A stretch of DNA of 64,000 nt. It comes from Chionis minor. Taxonomy: Eukaryota; Chordata; Aves; Charadriiformes; Chionididae. Made by a program: the position numbers and the translations under genes. The DNA is taken from assembly GCA_013398295.1 (NCBI GenBank), contig VZSF01006724.1:248001-312000 (forward strand). The letters are read 5' to 3'. Below the pieces are notes generated by a model. It had not been told where the DNA came from. It saw only the letters and a list, made by a program, of their open reading frames with translations, and searched no databases. Positions 60,716 to 64,000 of the stretch are shown piece by piece. The first letter of the stretch is position 1. Every line of letters starts with the position of its first letter.

Positions 60716-63286
60716 GGGAGTCGGGGGGGAACAACAGTATGTGTACTCTGGAAGTTACAGCTCCCAGGCAATTTCCCTGACAATTTGTCTGTGTTCCCTG
60801 TATATGATGTATCTTGACCAGTGGGTATCAGGACACACCTGGGCTGCAGAATAGCTATGGGGAGCAGGAGCAAAGGGCAAAAATCCTGGCAGGGTGTTGC
60901 CATGGGGGGGAATGTGTGATGATAGGGGTGGGGGTTAATGCCTAGGTGGCTCTACGCACTAGGGGTGAGGAGCAAAGGTGTTGGTAGATAGCCTGGTGAT
61001 GGCAGGTGGTTCTGGTGTTAACCTGAGCTAATCCTCATGGACTTTCTGGGCCTGAGCAAAAAAGTTGTTCATTCAGTGCCACTGACTGCGGCACCCTGAT
61101 CAACCCAAGGCACCCGCCAGGCAGTGAGTGCTGAATATATCAGTGAGCTCCTGCCAGGGCAGCACCCACTGTAGCGCTCTAAGCTTAAGAGAAAACAACA
61201 ATAAAGAGGTCTTTAGTCCCTGCTGTCTCTTTCCCTAGTATTAAGCCCAGTTCTAGGCTTGCCTGTGTTTGCCTGGAGAACAATTTGTGCCCCAAGACAA
61301 ACCAGGAGACGCTTGCTGCTATTACAAGCAGCCCTCATTCTACCTTGGGAGGTGTTGCAAAATGTGTAAACCAGCTTAGCTCTTCACCCCTTGGTTTTCT
61401 TAATCAGGACTTCAACTCCAGCCTTTGAAGCAGGCTTTAGTCACAACAGACCTATTAAGTTGTTTGCTTCTGCTATTGTATATCCAGGAGCTCCACACAT
61501 GCCCCACAGTTACATAGAAGCCATCCAGACTGACATCAGTATTTATGCAAATCTGCAGGATTTATCATTTGGCGTAGAGTTTGGGCCAAAGTGCCAACCC
61601 TATATTTAAAAACTGCTATGGAGTAGCATCCCAGCAAACTCTCCCTGCCCCAGAAAAAAGGCAAGAGCTATTGGCTTCCAGTGGCACCATCTCTAATCCG
61701 AGCCTCCAAGCGCTGAATGATTCAGAAGCAGACTGAGATCTTCCATGCATTGTTTTGATCCCTAATCCTGCCCAATCCTCTTCCTTTGATATGTAATAGA
61801 GGGCTGCTGGCAGCTGTGGTGAGTGGCTGCTGTTTGCCAAGGGGTGGTTAGGAGACACCAGATGCTGGAGCTGCTGAGGTATGTTAGTATTGGGCAGAGT
61901 AGAGTTGGTGTGGCCTGAAAAAGGAGATTTGCTGCTGGAGCTGGGAAGGCCCCATGGGTGGAGATGATGGTGAGTTTGGCCAGATAGTGCTCACTGAGAT
62001 GGTGAGAAGGGCTATATAACCCTGACAGCATGACACCAGCTCCCATCCTGCTTTCCCACTGGGCCGATTACAGCAGGAAAACAGGCTCTTCCAACCCAAG
62101 CATTAAGTGTGTGCCCATAGACATGTGTGTGGGAGTCCCTGCCTCAGCCCAAAATAGTCCAAAAGTCATTCACTCTTTTTAATGCCAGCCTTCCTCCTAC
62201 TTATCTGAGTTTTGCGAATCAGTTGGGCTCCTCAAACCCTGTTGTTCCTAATCCTGGCCCTCATCTTAGCACAGGACCTCCAGGAGCTCATCATTATGGA
62301 AAACAATTAAGCCCTTGAGGATGCTGCACAGGCTCTCATCCCAGGCCCTCATCTTTACCTCATGGTAAAACAAGAAACTCCTCAGCTCCTGTTGAATGAA
62401 GCCCAGGCCTGCCCTAAGCTTTCTGGGGTGTTTCCACTGCCTTTGGGCTTTGATTAGCGCTGGTGCCACATGGGTGGGGATTAGTGGCTCTGGTGTCTGA
62501 GGGATCACGTGGAAAGGTAAGGGTCTGAAGAGCTGCATGGGTCAATATGTGTGTATGCCTGCAGGGCTAAACAAGCAAAAGTGAGGGTGGCATCCTGAGG
62601 AAGAACATTGATCTTTGATTTGTTCAGGGGTGGTGGGTTTTGGTTTGTTTGGTGTGGGGGTGTTTTTGGGTTTTTTTTCTTTTTATCACAGCAAAAAGCA
62701 TGATGGTTAGGCTTTGGTTTAACATGGGCTGAAGATCTCTTGGGCTTTGTGTTCTGTTCTGCTGAGCCCTGCTACACATCTGAAAGTAGGATGGCTACCA
62801 CATGAGTGAAAGAGTCCTCGTGTTTTGTACCAGCTCAGGGTCTGTAAGCAAGGATATCAAGCCTATCATTAGGGCTCAAGCTGGCTCACAAAGAGCTGTG
62901 ATTTCTTTTTGGTTCTTGTAGTCTTGTAAAACCTAAGAATTAGCATCACCTGGGGCATAAGGGTCATAATTCATTTACATTCAGCTCTGCATCACTGGAT
63001 TAGAGTGTTAAGAGCAGAAGCTGAAGAGTTTGGTATAATACAAGCATCTGCAAAGCCTGTCTGACTAAGATAAGGGTTGTGTCATATGGAGGCAAATTGG
63101 CTTTGATTTGTTCAGAAGTAGGATGAGATTTTTCTTTAAGGCTAAAATGAGAGCCAGTGCCTCCTGGCATTAATTCATTGTTGATTATTTTAGGCCAGAT
63201 TGAACTCACTGAACAGTCATTATAGTTTGCACCTAGTGTACAGGAAATTACAGTTTAAAAGCAGAAGGGGTTGCAGCTTAGGCAAG
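60716..63286. other. Intergenic DNA, nothing recognised
   Basis: Short frames on both strands only, with no known repeat or RNA gene identified. Confidence 0.55.
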
Positions 63287-63340
63287 AGGTCTCAAAAAAG
63301 CAGAACTAACAGGTGTTAGGTCTCAGAAAAGCAGAACTTA
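63287..63340. repeat. Tandem 31-base duplication
   Basis: AGGTCTCAAAAAAGCAGAACT recurs 31 bases later as AGGTCTCAGAAAAGCAGAACT, one difference in 21 bases. Confidence 0.9.
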
Positions 63341-63987
63341 TCCTCATTGTGAAGAGAAGTGAGTGGCAAGCTTGGCCACTGAATGTGAGGCTGGTGCCAG
63401 GAGCTTTGAATGGAATACCTTTGTTCAGGACAAATGGGAATAGCTGGGTGTTGCTGGAAAGGCTGTTCCTGCTACTACCATTGGCCTGCATTCACTTTCT
63501 AGGCAACACTGCTCAGGTTATTTCTTTTGATCCTGTGGTTCTTAACCCTGTCTCTAGCCTTAGTAAAGAGTGACTTAACCCAACACAAAACACATGCTGA
63601 TAATCCCTGCTGGCGCCCTGCCTTGTCCTCTGTCTTTAGGCTGTGTTTGATTCAGTTCTGAACTTCCTCAGACCTACCCCTACCAAATGATCATCTGACC
63701 TGGCCTTCCAGCCATGAGCTTCCCTACATCAAGGAGTCCTCAGGCAATTTCTGGATTCTCTAGAGCCCTTCAGAAACTTACCTTCATGCCCATGTTCCCC
63801 AGGGCGTCTTCTGTCAGGGCAGCCCTGCTGCCGTAAGCTCCATCCCTAACACAGTGAAGTGCTGCTAGCTCCTCAAGGGTTGATGACCTGTTTACCCATG
63901 GAGACACTAGTGCTTGCTCTAAGTCTTTGGTCCTTGCTTTTAACACAGCACTAGACGCCGGTCTTTAGTTCCTTCTGTCTTTGTCCA
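63341..63987. other. Intergenic DNA at the right edge, nothing recognised
   Basis: The plus-strand frame at 63313-63573 begins within the tandem duplication and has no recognised domain. Confidence 0.5.
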
Positions 63988-64000
63988 TAACCCTAACCCT
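63988..64000. repeat. Telomere-type (CCCTAA) repeats at the window edge
   Basis: TAACCCTAACCCT holds just over two CCCTAA units and is cut by the window end, so its full length is unknown. In this orientation it would be an interstitial or inverted array rather than a normal right-hand chromosome end, which would read TTAGGG. Two units can arise by chance. Confidence 0.3.

Noticed and set aside
1..64000. tRNA, rRNA, snRNA genes, CRISPR arrays, bacterial operons
   Set aside because: Searched by eye on both strands; no cloverleaf with internal promoter boxes, no regularly spaced repeats, and no dense same-strand gene clusters were found.

Overview
The window looks like nuclear DNA from a bird, most likely a gene-poor stretch flanking or lying between genes. 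Bird origin is inferred from four CR1 (chicken-repeat-1) LINE copies, one of them faint and doubtful, a solo ERVL-type LTR with the TGTCCTGG...CCACGACA ends common in bird genomes, the absence of young SINEs, and CpG islands in an otherwise AT-rich background. I found no complete protein-coding gene. The long reading frames on both strands lack conserved domains and consistent exon structure, and most look like chance frames or pieces of repeats. No bacterial, phage or CRISPR content is present.

Layout. 1-7260: a CpG island (about 6300-7260, broken by a 182-base assembly gap at 6622-6803) is probably a promoter. Strong splice-like sites and a polyadenylation signal to its left, all readable on the minus strand, suggest a multi-exon minus-strand transcript, non-coding or unrecognised. 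An ancient MIR-type SINE and a CR1 tail lie inside it. 7261-12700: intergenic DNA with a near-perfect inverted duplication of 175 bases (8552-8726 and 10299-10473, one mismatch), a second MIR-type relic (12196-12352) and an octamer palindrome. 12706-24875: mostly featureless, with two candidate exons (15375-15709, 22231 onward) and short tandem repeats. 24876-27955: a solo ERVL LTR followed by a decayed sense CR1 that has lost its catalytic reverse-transcriptase core. 27956-35980: intergenic, with one possible conserved regulatory block (32110-32440). 35980-36430: a small orphan CpG island with a TATA box and a strong CTCF-like site, directly abutted by a nested pair of antisense CR1 copies (36437-37654). 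37655-64000: long intergenic DNA with a 28-base palindrome, a second possible regulatory element (53930-54200), a 29-base C homopolymer, a possible old CR1 tail, a 31-base tandem duplication, and 2.2 telomere-type repeats ending exactly at the window edge.

Nothing here amounts to a new multi-gene system. The best leads are the inverted duplication, the orphan CpG/CTCF/TATA island, the unassigned minus-strand transcript and the telomere-like edge. All need alignment, RNA-seq or repeat-library checks that cannot be run from sequence alone.
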